Below, piece by piece: positions 1-8,971 of a stretch of 34,866 nt of DNA (positions are counted from its first letter, which is position 1; every line of letters begins with the position of its first letter). This DNA comes from Beijerinckiaceae bacterium (GTDB taxonomy: Bacteria > Pseudomonadota > Alphaproteobacteria > Rhizobiales > Beijerinckiaceae), in contig JAUXWZ010000012.1 in assembly GCA_030684835.1 (NCBI GenBank), forward strand, positions 1-34,866, in the 5' to 3' direction. The notes under the pieces were generated by a model. That model was given only the letters and a program-made list of their open reading frames with translations, made no database searches and was not told the DNA's origin. Position numbers and translations under genes: made by a program.

Positions 1-44
1 CCGGATTTGAAGTCCGGCCGTTCCACCGGGAACGTTTCTCCTCC
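1..44 (-). tRNA. selC: tRNA-Sec (selC), 5' half only, cut by the window edge
   Basis: Read on the minus strand, a stem-loop at 17-1 has the anticodon-arm core CCGGACTTCAAATCCGG. This is nearly identical to the E. coli tRNA-Sec anticodon arm and has anticodon TCA, which reads UGA. It is preceded by a perfect 6-bp D-stem, CGTTCC/GGAACG, closing a CGGT loop. The long D-stem is a hallmark of tRNA-Sec. The 5' acceptor strand would be GGAGGAGA at 44-37. The variable arm, T arm and 3' acceptor lie outside the window, so the acceptor pairing cannot be checked. The gene directly follows and overlaps the selB frame on the same strand. Its product carries Sec to the in-frame TGA of the formate dehydrogenase gene in this window. 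Confidence 0.85.
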
Positions 45-1997
45 CTCACGCGGCGGCGTCTCCAAGGGGAGCGTCGAGCGCGAGAATAGTTCCCGCTTAT
101 GCGGATTGATACGGCGAATGTCACTGCGGCGCATGGTCAGACCCTGCCCGTCGAAGTATTCGAGAATCTGAATGGCGACCTTGCGGCCATTGTCGAGGCG
201 ATCCCTGAAGCCGACCACCGTAAATTGTCCGTCGTTGCCGTTTGCTGCGAGCTCGCAGGCGATGTCCGCCATCTCGACAACCGTATCGCTCATGAAGAAA
301 TGATCCTTGGAGATCTCGTCAACATCGCCCCGGCACGCGGCCATCCTGAACAGTCGCCGCACGAAGCGCTCGTTGAGTCCCTGAGCGTTGGCGACATCGC
401 GCACGCGGGGCGGCCGAAAACGCTCGGTTCCTTGCAGCAGGGGGACGATCTGCGCCCAGATCCGCTCCTCCTCGTCCGAGAAGCGCACGACGTGCCCCGG
501 ACGACGAACCCACGAGCGATCGAGAGCGACATGGCCTTCCGCCGACAGCCGGCGAAGTACGACCGAGAAGAGGACGGCCGGCAAACGCGGCGACATGGTC
601 AGTCTTAGGCGCTCCTGTCCGAGGCCCGGCAGGTCAGGATGCTCTGCGTGGAAGGCTTCGAGAGTCTCCACCACCGCAGTGGTGTACCGGGCCCAAGCGC
701 CGGGCAACATGGCAACGCCCTGCCTGCCCATTTCGAACGTGACGAGGTCGAGCGCTTGAGATGCGGCGTCGGCCATCGCGGGGAGAGAAGCGCGATCGCG
801 GAAGAACGCGCCGATATCCATGTAACCGCGAACCTGCAGGAGGTTCTGCAACACTTCAACGTCGTCCTCGCCTCCAAGATAGCCGAGCTCGGTCCGCCGC
901 TGCGGTGACGCGCGATGTCGCTCGGGTGGCCCAAGATCGAGGATGATACCGCCACCCACCGTGCGCGTTGCGGAGGTGTCGCGGATGACGAAGCGATCTC
1001 CAACGCACAGCGCGAGAGGTTCGTGCAGCACAATGCGCGCGAAGTCTTCTTCGCCGGGCGCAAGCGCATGATTGCGGAGAACCTGGATCTTGGCGTCGCT
1101 CTCCGCCGAGCCATGATGGAACTTGACGGGCTGCCACTGCGACAGCGCCTTGCGCTCGGAAGGAAGCAGCTTCACGCGTACGTCGATCTTGCCGACCGGT
1201 TGATGCAGCGATGGGTCGAGCACGACGTCCCCACGCGCCACGCTCGCCGCGTCGATGCCGGAACCCACCAGCGCCAGGGCACACCGCTGCCCGGCCGAGC
1301 CTTGCTGCGCGTTTCTGTTCTGCGCGTGGATGCTTCTGACGCGGGCTTCAAGCCCCGATGGCGAGACCACAACGGCATCGCCGACGGCGACACGACCGGA
1401 CAGAACGGCGCCGGTCGCAACCGTGCCAGCGCCCGCCAACGAGAACACGCGGTCGACGGCAAGACGGAAACGCTTGTCCGCCGGTCGGTTCTGGCCTTGC
1501 GCGACGGCCTCGTCGAGAATGTGGATTAGGTCTTCGACTCCGGCGCCCGTCACCGCGGAGACTGGCATGATTGCCGCGTCCGCGAGGCCGGTTCCAGTGA
1601 GAGCTCCACGCACCTGACCAGAGACTTCGGTAATCCTCTCTGGCGCTCCGAGATCGCATTTCGTGAGCGCCACGACGCCCTGCTGCAAGCCGAGCAAATC
1701 GATAATGGCGACGTGCTCGCGCGTCTGGGGCATTACGCCGTCGTCGCAGGCGACGACAAGTAGAACAAAGTCGATGCCGGTGGCGCCAGCGAGCATGGTG
1801 TGCACCAGCCGTCCGTGACCAGGCACGTCCACGAAACCGATCGTCTGCCCGCCGGGACGCGGCAGATAGGCGAAACCCAGCTCGATAGTTATCCCGCGCG
1901 CCTTCTCTTCCTTGAGACGATCCGTGTCGATGCCCGTGAGTGCGCGCACGAGGCTCGTCTTGCCGTGATCGATGTGGCCCGCCGTTCCAACGATCAT
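1..1997 (-). CDS. selB: SelB, selenocysteine-specific elongation factor (3' end beyond the window)
   Basis: SelB is the GTPase that delivers Sec-tRNA-Sec to ribosomes paused at a UGA followed by a SECIS hairpin. Translation from ATG at 1997 gives a G1 loop GHIDHGKT (residues 7-14), G3 DVPGH, and a TKCD box in place of NKxD, as is usual in SelB. EF-Tu-like beta-barrel domains follow, then C-terminal winged-helix repeats with a typical [10 protein letters not shown] segment near residue 630. About 650 residues precede the tRNA gene; E. coli SelB has 614. The start lies 33 nt downstream of the selA stop, so the two are probably one operon. No stop occurs before position 1, so the frame runs through the 5' half of selC. 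Open frames on either strand inside this gene are shadows. Confidence 0.95.
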   Translation of the reverse strand, partial: MIVGTAGHIDHGKTSLVRALTGIDTDRLKEEKARGITIELGFAYLPRPGGQTIGFVDVPGHGRLVHTMLAGATGIDFVLLVVACDDGVMPQTREHVAIIDLLGLQQGVVALTKCDLGAPERITEVSGQVRGALTGTGLADAAIMPVSAVTGAGVEDLIHILDEAVAQGQNRPADKRFRLAVDRVFSLAGAGTVATGAVLSGRVAVGDAVVVSPSGLEARVRSIHAQNRNAQQGSAGQRCALALVGSGIDAASVARGDVVLDPSLHQPVGKIDVRVKLLPSERKALSQWQPVKFHHGSAESDAKIQVLRNHALAPGEEDFARIVLHEPLALCVGDRFVIRDTSATRTVGGGIILDLGPPERHRASPQRRTELGYLGGEDDVEVLQNLLQVRGYMDIGAFFRDRASLPAMADAASQALDLVTFEMGRQGVAMLPGAWARYTTAVVETLEAFHAEHPDLPGLGQERLRLTMSPRLPAVLFSVVLRRLSAEGHVALDRSWVRRPGHVVRFSDEEERIWAQIVPLLQGTERFRPPRVRDVANAQGLNERFVRRLFRMAACRGDVDEISKDHFFMSDTVVEMADIACELAANGNDGQFTVVGFRDRLDNGRKVAIQILEYFDGQGLTMRRSDIRRINPHKRELFSRSTLPLETPPREGGETFPVERPDFKS

Positions 1998-2030
1998 CGG
2001 GCGCAACCGGCGTCTGCGAGCATGGGCGTT

Positions 2031-3476
2031 TCACGGAGAGTCATGTTGGGCTCCCAGTTCCGCCGAGCGCAGCGTCAGTGTTGTAAGTTGGGCAACGAAC
2101 TCCGTCTCTTCGTCGAGGCATCGCAGATCGAGTATTAACGCGCCTTTCTCGATCCGTCCTATCACGGGCACAGGAAGCCGCCGCAATGCGGATGACAAGG
2201 CCTCTAGGCGCCGGCCACTCTGCTTCTTGTCACGCGGAGCAATGGCGACGCCAGCGCTGGCGATCGTCTCGAGCGGCAATGCGCCCGAGCCGATCTGGCT
2301 CGCGCAATCGTACGGTGAGACGCTCCAATTCTCGCCAAGCGCCTTTCTCAAAACCGGCGCCACACGTTCAGCGGATGCATGGATGTCGCCTGCTGGCCGC
2401 GAGAGGTGCCGGAGCGTCGGTAAGCTTTCATGCAATGTATCAGGATCCCGATAGAGCTTCAGTGTCGCCTCAAGCGCCGCCAGCCGCATCTTGTCAAGGC
2501 GGACCGCGCGCTTGATCGGATTCTTTGCACACGCTTCGACGAGAGATTTCCTGCCGACGACGAAGCCGGCTTGCGGGCCGCCGAGCAGCTTGTCGCCGGA
2601 GAACGTGACAAGGTCGGCGCCGTCCTTGATGGCGTCCTGCACTGTCCTCTCTCGGCGCAGGCCATATCGCGCGAGATCGATCAGCGTGCCGGAGCCCAGA
2701 TCGTCGACAATCGCAACACCCTTTTCGCGACCGAGCTTGGCGAGTTCGTCCGTACGGACTTCCTTGGTGAAACCCTGGATCATGTAGTTTGACGTATGAA
2801 CCTTGAGGATCAGGCCCGTGTCGGAGCTGATCGCGCCTTCATAGTCCTTCATGTGCGTGCGGTTCGTGGCGCCGACTTCGCGCAGTTTCGTGCCCGCGCG
2901 CGCCATGATGTCGGGCATGCGAAATGCGCCGCCGATCTCGATCAGTTCGCCGCGCGATACGATCGTTTCCTTGCTGAGAGCCAGTGTGTTGAGCACCAGA
3001 AGCACAGCGGCGGCATTGTTGTTGACGACGATCACGTCTTCGGCGCCCGTCAACTCGCATACAAGGCCGCGCACGATGTCGTCACGCTCGCCTCGCCCGC
3101 CGGTCTCGAGATCGAACTCGAGCGCTGCCGGCGCCCGCATGGCCGAGCTTGCAGCAGCGATTGCCTGCTCAGCCAGGACGGCCCGGCCCAGGTTTGTGTG
3201 CAGCACGGTTCCAGTCAGGTTGAACACACGGCGCAAGCGTGGCGCGTTGGCGGCCTCCAGCGCCTCGACCGCCTTCGCTACGATGGTCTTAGCCGCATCG
3301 CCGCGGGAGATGGTCGCGACGCCAGAGTTTTCGCGGAGGCCGTAACGGTAATCACCGAGCGCTGCGCGAACCGCGGCAACAGTTGCTCCATGCCCAAACC
3401 GCGCACATGCCACAAGGCCCGCGCTGGCCCGCAGGATCTCGTCGACGGATGGGATTGAAACCGCCGGCTTCCCCAT
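2031..3476 (-). CDS. selA: SelA, L-seryl-tRNA(Sec) selenium transferase
   Basis: A PLP enzyme that converts Ser-tRNA-Sec to Sec-tRNA-Sec using selenophosphate. The 481-aa product is close to the family length (E. coli 463). It has the N-terminal SIPSVDEILR segment, the FNLTGTVLHTNLGRA motif, and the PLP-lysine motif SGDKLLGGPQAG with K296. ATG at 3476 is preferred because AGGA lies six bases upstream. An in-frame ATG at 3497 and further upstream starts up to 3572 are possible but have no comparable ribosome binding site. It is first in a selA-selB-selC series and divergent from the formate dehydrogenase operon, its evident client. Selenophosphate synthetase (selD) is not in the window. Confidence 0.95.
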   Translation of the reverse strand: MGKPAVSIPSVDEILRASAGLVACARFGHGATVAAVRAALGDYRYGLRENSGVATISRGDAAKTIVAKAVEALEAANAPRLRRVFNLTGTVLHTNLGRAVLAEQAIAAASSAMRAPAALEFDLETGGRGERDDIVRGLVCELTGAEDVIVVNNNAAAVLLVLNTLALSKETIVSRGELIEIGGAFRMPDIMARAGTKLREVGATNRTHMKDYEGAISSDTGLILKVHTSNYMIQGFTKEVRTDELAKLGREKGVAIVDDLGSGTLIDLARYGLRRERTVQDAIKDGADLVTFSGDKLLGGPQAGFVVGRKSLVEACAKNPIKRAVRLDKMRLAALEATLKLYRDPDTLHESLPTLRHLSRPAGDIHASAERVAPVLRKALGENWSVSPYDCASQIGSGALPLETIASAGVAIAPRDKKQSGRRLEALSSALRRLPVPVIGRIEKGALILDLRCLDEETEFVAQLTTLTLRSAELGAQHDSP

Positions 3477-3764
3477 GGGTGTTCCTGCCGTTTTCATAAG
3501 CCCGTGGAGGCACGGATAGCCGGATGAAAGTAGTCCCGATTGTGCAACGTCAGTTGTTTCGATCCGTTCCACCCAAGCTCGGTTAGGCTGCGTGTTTTTT
3601 GCAAGGCTTCAGGTTAGTTGGCGTCGGTGCTGGGTTGCCAATAGCGTTGATCCGGGGAGGGCGGTTTGCCCAACGGGTCATAGCGCAGGAACAATCGGGC
3701 ATTACGCGCGTTGCCGGACCATCACGAACGCAGCCATACAGGGACGGTCAGGAAGAAGCGCACG
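3477..3764. promoter_or_regulatory. divergent selA / formate dehydrogenase control region
   Basis: This 288-bp gap lies between two divergent operons, so promoters for both must be here unless selA starts further upstream. I see no convincing sigma54 (TGGCAC-N5-TTGC) element, FNR box or molybdate-responsive site. The region is called from gene arrangement only. Confidence 0.45.
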
Positions 3765-6700
3765 ATGAAGAAGTTCACACGACGCGATTTCGGCCGGCTC
3801 GCCAGCGGTACGGCGGTTGGTGGCTTGGCGGGGGCAGGCATCAGCCTGGCGCCCGCCACCGCACGCGCGCAGCAGCTGCGCATTAACGACGCCAAGGCCA
3901 CGCCCAGCATTTGCCCGTTCTGCGCGGTTGGCTGCGCTACGCTCATCCACACGGTCGAGGGCCGCGTCGTCAACATTGAAGGCGATGCGCGCAGTCCCCA
4001 CAGCGAGGGCACGCTGTGCCCCAAGGGCGCGGCAATTTTCCAGCTGCACGTGAATCCAAATCGGCCCACGCAGGTGTTGCATCGCGCACCCGGCGCGGCC
4101 GACTGGGAGGTGTGGGGCCTGGAGCGGGCGATGGCTCGGGTCGCCGAGCTGACAAAGAAAACTCGCGACGAGACGTTCATGGAGCAGCTCGCCGACGGCA
4201 CGCAGGTTAATTGCACGACGTCGATCTTCTCATTGGGCGGCGCCACGCTGGATAACGAGTGGAATCACATCCAGCAGAAGCTAATGCGCGGCCTAGGGAT
4301 CGTGCCCATAGAAAACCAGGCGCGCATCTGACACAGCTCGAGTGTCCCAGGTCTGGGCACACGGCTTGGTCGCGGCGCAGCCACCATGTATCCCCGCTCG
4401 ATGGAGGACTCCGACTGCGTGCTCGTGATGGGCTCGAACATGGCGGAGAACCACCCGGTCGCGTTCCGCTGGCCGATGAAGGCCAAGGTTGAGCACGGCG
4501 CGAAGCTGATCCATGTTGACCCACGCTTCACGCGCACCAGCGCGATGGCGGACATCTACGCACCGTTGCGCGCCGGCTCGGACATCGCCTTCCTCGGCGG
4601 CGTCGTGAACTTCGTGTTGAACAGCGAGCGCTGGAACAAGGACCCATTCTTCCGCACCTTCGCCACGACCTACACAAACGCAGCTTCGATCGTCTCCAGC
4701 GAGTTCCGCGACACAGAGGATATGGGCGGCGTCTTCTCGGGGCTGATGGCCTACACCGGCGACGCCCCTGAATGGCCGTTCAACGGTTTCATTGGCGAAT
4801 ACGAGTCCTCATCCTGGAGCTACGAACGGGAGGGCGGTGGCGCCGGTGGCGACAACCCAGGCGGCGGACCGCGCGAAACCGGCCGTGAGGATGGCGGCGG
4901 CCCAAACGAGCAGCCCGCATTGGATGCGACGAAGGCCGGCGCTGGTGGTCCACCCTACGACGACCTGGTGCGCGCCCTGCTGCAGCCGCCCGTGCAGCGC
5001 GACGACACCCTGACCGACCCGCGTTGCGTGTTGCAGATCCTGCGCCGCCACTTCGCCCGCTACACTCCCGAGATGGTTGAGCAGGTGACCGGCTGCCCGC
5101 GCGATCAGTTCCTGCTCGTGGCCCAGACCCTGTTGGACAACTCGGGCGCCGAACGCACGAGTTCGATTGCCTATGCCGTGGCCTGGACGCAGCACACCTA
5201 CGGCGTGCAGATCATCGGGTGCGCGGCCCTCTTGCAGCTGCTGCTCGGTAATGTAGGACGTCCCGGCGCCGGCATCGTGGCCCTTCGTGGCCATGCGTCG
5301 ATCCAGGGCTCGACAGATGTCCCCACGCTGTATCACTCGATCCACGGTTATATGTCGGCGCCATCGGCACTGGAGCCGCACAATTCGCTCAGCGAGTGGC
5401 TGGCGCAAGAGACTCAGCCCACGGGCTACTGGGCAAACACGCCGAAGTTCATGGTGTCGTACCTGAAGTCTATGTATGGCGCCGCAGCCACGCGCGACAA
5501 CGATTTCGGCTACGCTTGGCACCCGAAGATCATCGGCGACCATTCGCACATGCCGATGTTCGTCGCCATGAACGAAGGTCGGGTAAAGGGAATGTTCTGC
5601 ATCGGCCAGAACCCCGCCACGTCACTTAACGCCAAGCTCGAACGCTCCGGCCTGCGCAAGCTCGATTGGCTGGTCGTCAAAGACAACTGGCTCCACGAGA
5701 CGGCGATGTTCTGGAAAACAGCGCCCGAGGTGCGTGCGGGCGAAGTGGCGACCGCCGACATAGACACCGAAGTGTTCTTCTTCCCGTCGTCGCAAGTGGC
5801 CGAATACGACGGCAGCTTCACCAACACGCAGCGTCTGCTGCAATGGCACTACAAGGCCGCAGACCCGCCGGGCGAATGCCGCTCGGACATGTACTTCACC
5901 TACCAGCTCGGCAAACGTCTGAAAGCGCTGTATGCCGGTTCGACACTGCCGCGCGACCAGGGTTTCCTCAACCTGGTTTGGGACTACGAGTCCACCGATC
6001 CGCGCGAGCAGCAATTGGGCGAACCTGAATCCGAGAAGATCCTCAAGGAGATCAACGGCTATTACAGCGAGGAACCCGGTCGCCATGTCGCCGGGCCCGA
6101 AGACCTCGCCGACGATGGCTCAACGAGTTGCGCTTCTTGGATCTACTGCGGCGTGTACCCGTCGCCGGACGAAAACCGCTCGGCAAACCGCCAGGCTGAT
6201 CCGCCCGGCGTGCCCGGCGCACATCTGGGCTGGGGCTTTGCGTGGCCATCCAATCGCCGCATCCTCTACAATCGCGTCTCGGCGGACCCGCAGGGTAAAC
6301 CCTGGAGCGAGCGCAAGAGGTACGTCTGGTGGGACGAGGCGAAGACCCAGTGGGTCGGCCTGGACGTGCCGGACTTCCCCACAACCAAGCCGCCCACCTA
6401 CAGGGCCCCGCCGGGCGCCACTGGCATGGACGCGCACAACGGCACCGACGCCTTCATCCTCAAAACTGACGGCGTGGGCTGGCTCTACGTGCCCGAAGGG
6501 CTTGTCGACGGCCCGCTGCCCACGCACTACGAGCCGGTCGAATCCGTGGTGCGCAACCCCTTGTACAAGCAGCAGTCGAGCCCGGTTCTGAAGTACTGGA
6601 AAATCGACGGCAACCCGCTGGCCGAGCTGGCGGACGCCAAGTACCCGTACGTCATCACCACCTACCGGCTGACCGAGCACTACCTCTCGGGCGCAATGAG

Positions 6701-7031
6701 CCGCTGGCTGCCGTGGCTCACGGAGTTGCAGCCCGAGTTGTTTGTCGAGCTGTCCCCTGAGCTGGCGAACGAACAGGGCATCGCCAATCTCGACCGCGTG
6801 CGCATCTCCAGCCCGCGCGCGACGGTGCATGCCAAGGCGCTGGTGACGCGGCGCATGCGGCCGCTGCAGGTCGCAGGCCGCACCGTGCATCAGGTGGGCA
6901 TGCCCTTCCACTGGGGCTGGGAAGGCCTGTCTACCGGAGACGCCGCCAACGAGCTGACGGCCCTCGTCGGTGACCCCAACACCACGATGCACGAGGGCAA
7001 AACCTTCGTCTGCAACGTCCACAAAGCATGA
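3765..7031 (+). CDS. fdnG: formate dehydrogenase catalytic (alpha) subunit, selenocysteine-containing, Tat-exported
   Basis: Oxidises formate to CO2 at a molybdo/tungsto-bis-pterin site in the periplasm. The frame is continuous only if TGA at 4329-4331 is read as Sec (U189); the flanking NQARI-U-HSSS matches the FdnG/FdoG active-site loop, including the following His. The N-terminus is a Tat signal (TRRDFGRLASG, hydrophobic stretch, ATARAQ). A [4Fe-4S] site uses C50, C53, C57 and C85. The product of 1088 aa is longer than E. coli FdnG (1015), partly because of a Gly-rich insert at about residues 355-400. ATG 3765 has GGAAGAAG upstream and starts directly at the Tat signal; an ATG at 3711 would add 18 residues ahead of it. 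It heads an operon with the beta subunit 13 nt downstream. Annotation pipelines would split this gene at the TGA. Confidence 0.95.
4329..4366 (+). promoter_or_regulatory. bacterial SECIS element with Sec-encoding TGA
   Basis: TGA 4329-4331 is followed by the hairpin GTG-T-CCC-AGGTCT-GGG-CAC at 4342-4360. The lower stem GTG/CAC, single bulged T (4345), upper stem CCC/GGG and hexaloop AGGTCT match the E. coli fdhF SelB-binding hairpin. The bulged U is the 17th base counted from the U of UGA, as in E. coli, and the loop begins at base 21. It is the cis signal recognised by the C-terminal domain of the SelB encoded in this window. Confidence 0.93.
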
Positions 7032-7044
7032 GCAGGAGCTGACG

Positions 7045-7851
7045 ATGGCCGAGCCGATGGGTTTCTTCACCGACCCGACCGTCTGCATCGGCTGCAAGGC
7101 CTGCGAGGTGGCGTGCAAGCAGTGGAACCAGTTGCCCGCGCTGGACGAAGACCGTCGTACGCTGTCGGGAGACAGCTACGACAACACGCGAAAGCTCGAC
7201 GGCACCCACTGGCGTCACGTGAAATTCGTCGAGCAATTCGACGAAGATCGCCGCGACGGCCGCTGGACCATGCTGAGCGACGTGTGCAAACACTGCGTGC
7301 AGGCGGGCTGCTTGGAAGTGTGCCCCACCGGCGCGATCATCCGAACCGAGTTCGACACCGTTGTCATCCAGTCCGACACCTGCAACGGCTGCAAGGCCTG
7401 TCTTGGAGCTTGCCCCTTCGGCGTGATCGACATCAACCCGGTTTCCAAAACAGCTCAGAAATGCACGCTGTGCTACGACCGCCTGCAGGCCGGGATGGAG
7501 CCCGCTTGCTCGCAGGCCTGCCCGACGGACTCGATCGTGTTCGGCCCGGTGCGCGAGCTGAAAGAGCGCGCGGGCCGCCGCGTCGATCAGCTGCACGCGG
7601 CCGGCGAGAAGCGCGCAGTGCTCTACGGCGCCGATGAAAATATGCTCGGCGGGCTTAACGCATTTTTCCTGCTGGTGGACAAGCCCGAGGTGTACGGGCT
7701 GCCGCCCGACCCGAAAATGCCCACCCGGCACCTCGCGACCGGCACGCTCGCCACGATGTTGGGGGCGTTTGTCGTCGGTCTGGTGAGCCTGTTTAATTTC
7801 CGCGACCGCCGTGCGGGCGAGGCTTCTGCGCCGGACCGAGACCAACCATGA
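7045..7851 (+). CDS. fdnH: formate dehydrogenase beta subunit, four [4Fe-4S] ferredoxin-like
   Basis: An electron-transfer subunit that passes electrons from the catalytic subunit to the membrane subunit. Four cysteine groups are visible: CIGCKACEVAC near the N-terminus, CKHCVQAGCLEVC, CNGCKACLGAC, and CTLCYD with a later CSQAC. This is the FdnH/FdxH arrangement of four [4Fe-4S] clusters. The C-terminus has one membrane segment (LATMLGAFVVGLVSLF) as in the FdnH anchor. The length is 268 aa; E. coli FdnH has 294. ATG 7045 has AGGAG seven bases upstream and starts right at the family N-terminus. The 3' end overlaps the next gene by ATGA. Confidence 0.95.
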   Translation: MAEPMGFFTDPTVCIGCKACEVACKQWNQLPALDEDRRTLSGDSYDNTRKLDGTHWRHVKFVEQFDEDRRDGRWTMLSDVCKHCVQAGCLEVCPTGAIIRTEFDTVVIQSDTCNGCKACLGACPFGVIDINPVSKTAQKCTLCYDRLQAGMEPACSQACPTDSIVFGPVRELKERAGRRVDQLHAAGEKRAVLYGADENMLGGLNAFFLLVDKPEVYGLPPDPKMPTRHLATGTLATMLGAFVVGLVSLFNFRDRRAGEASAPDRDQP

Positions 7852-8750
7852 TCGATGCACCCAGCAGCACCTGGTTCACCTCTTCGCCACACTGGAATTG
7901 GCTGATCGTGGTGTACTTCATCCTCGGCGCGTTGGCCGGTGGAGTCTACTTTCTCTCGGCCATGATCGACCTCACCGGGCGCGATCGCCGTCTGGCGCGC
8001 CTGGGCTATTACATGACGCTGCCGCTATTGCTTGTCATCGGCGGGGTGCTGATCGTCGACCTCTACCGGCCCGATCGCTTCTGGCACCTCTTCGTCGAGA
8101 TCCACACTCTGCGCCCCATGTTCAAGTGGTGGGTGCCCATGTCGGTCGGCGCCTGGTCCGTGCTGATTTTCGGATTCTTTTCGCTGCTTTCCTGCCTCGC
8201 CGCACTCTTTGAGCACCGCGACTGGCGATGGCGCTTCCCGCGGCGCCTGCGTCCGCCCGGCGTTCTGGGTATGCTCGTTACCGTGCCCGGCGCGATAATG
8301 GCGCTGGTCGTCACGGGCTACACGGGCGTCATGCTGTCGGTTTTGAACCGCCCCGTGTGGTCGGACACGCCGCTGTTCGGCCTGCTGTTCCTCGTGTCCG
8401 CCGTCACGATGGCGGCAGCGCTGCTGGCGCTGGTCGGCCGCTGGATACACGGCGACAGCCCGGTCGTGGCCGCGCTGAACCGCATTTGGATATGGCTTCT
8501 GCTTGTGCAGATCGTCGTGTGGATCGCGCTGTTCGTTACACTGGGCCCGGCTGTTCGCGGCTGGCTCAACGTCTGGGGTGTGGTTCTGGCCATCGGCATC
8601 GCCATCGGCACCGTGTTGCCGCTGCTGGCGGCGCGCTTCCGCACCGCCAGGGGCATCGGCGGCCTGCCTGCTGCGGCGGTGCTGGTGCTGGCGGGCGGCT
8701 TCATGGTGCGCACGGCCATAGTGTTCGTACCGGAGGCAATCGCACCATGA
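7848..8750 (+). CDS. nrfD: NrfD/PsrC-type integral membrane subunit of the formate dehydrogenase
   Basis: A 300-aa polytopic protein with about eight hydrophobic segments. The first begins WLIVVYFILGALAGGVYFLS, which carries the Gly-rich GALAGG signature of NrfD/PsrC membrane anchors. It is not a FdnI-type diheme cytochrome b: it is longer and its histidines do not show that family's pattern. By family it should reduce quinone with electrons from the beta subunit and anchor the periplasmic complex. It overlaps the beta gene by four bases (ATGA 7848-7851) and the downstream lipoprotein gene likewise, which implies translational coupling. Confidence 0.9.
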   Translation: MIDAPSSTWFTSSPHWNWLIVVYFILGALAGGVYFLSAMIDLTGRDRRLARLGYYMTLPLLLVIGGVLIVDLYRPDRFWHLFVEIHTLRPMFKWWVPMSVGAWSVLIFGFFSLLSCLAALFEHRDWRWRFPRRLRPPGVLGMLVTVPGAIMALVVTGYTGVMLSVLNRPVWSDTPLFGLLFLVSAVTMAAALLALVGRWIHGDSPVVAALNRIWIWLLLVQIVVWIALFVTLGPAVRGWLNVWGVVLAIGIAIGTVLPLLAARFRTARGIGGLPAAAVLVLAGGFMVRTAIVFVPEAIAP

Positions 8751-8971
8751 GGATGCTGATGTTGCTGTGCACGCTAGGGCTCGCCGCTTGCGACAGTCCT
8801 GAAGCCACCCGAACTCAAGGGGGCGGTCCCGGCGGCGACACAGGGAACCGCCCCGCCGTTGTGCGCATGCATGAAGGCTCACGCCCGTTCCACGAGACGC
8901 CGCGCTTGGTGCCCAGCGAGACGCCCGCCTTGGATACGGCAAGCCAAGCGGCTGGGTTCAGCCAGCAATGA
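8747..8971 (+). CDS. small lipoprotein in the formate dehydrogenase operon
   Basis: A 74-aa product starting MRMLMLLCTLGLAACDSPEA: a short hydrophobic signal followed by a lipobox LAAC, so Cys15 is probably lipidated. Asp at +2 after Cys would favour retention in the inner membrane if the E. coli rule holds. The mature part is hydrophilic and rich in Gly, Pro and Thr, with no recognised domain. ATGA overlaps join it to the NrfD gene upstream and fdhE downstream, which argues strongly that it is translated. It may be a periplasmic-face accessory of the dehydrogenase; this is inferred from context only. Confidence 0.75.
   Translation: MRMLMLLCTLGLAACDSPEATRTQGGGPGGDTGNRPAVVRMHEGSRPFHETPRLVPSETPALDTASQAAGFSQQ

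Noticed and set aside
99..2034. Open frames on both strands across the selB region (for example 99-608 plus, 605-1114 minus, 915-1529 plus, 1348-2034 minus)
   Set aside because: They are Arg/Ser-rich shadow frames. The uninterrupted SelB frame on the minus strand, which has no stop inside the window, explains the sequence.
3477..3764. Sigma54 or FNR control of the formate dehydrogenase operon
   Set aside because: I looked for TGGCAC-N5-TTGC and TTGAT-N4-ATCAA patterns by eye and found no acceptable match.
4329..4385. Interpretation of the dehydrogenase gene as a pseudogene broken by a nonsense codon
   Set aside because: The TGA aligns with the Sec position of FdnG, is followed by the conserved His and a SECIS hairpin, and selA, selB and selC are adjacent.
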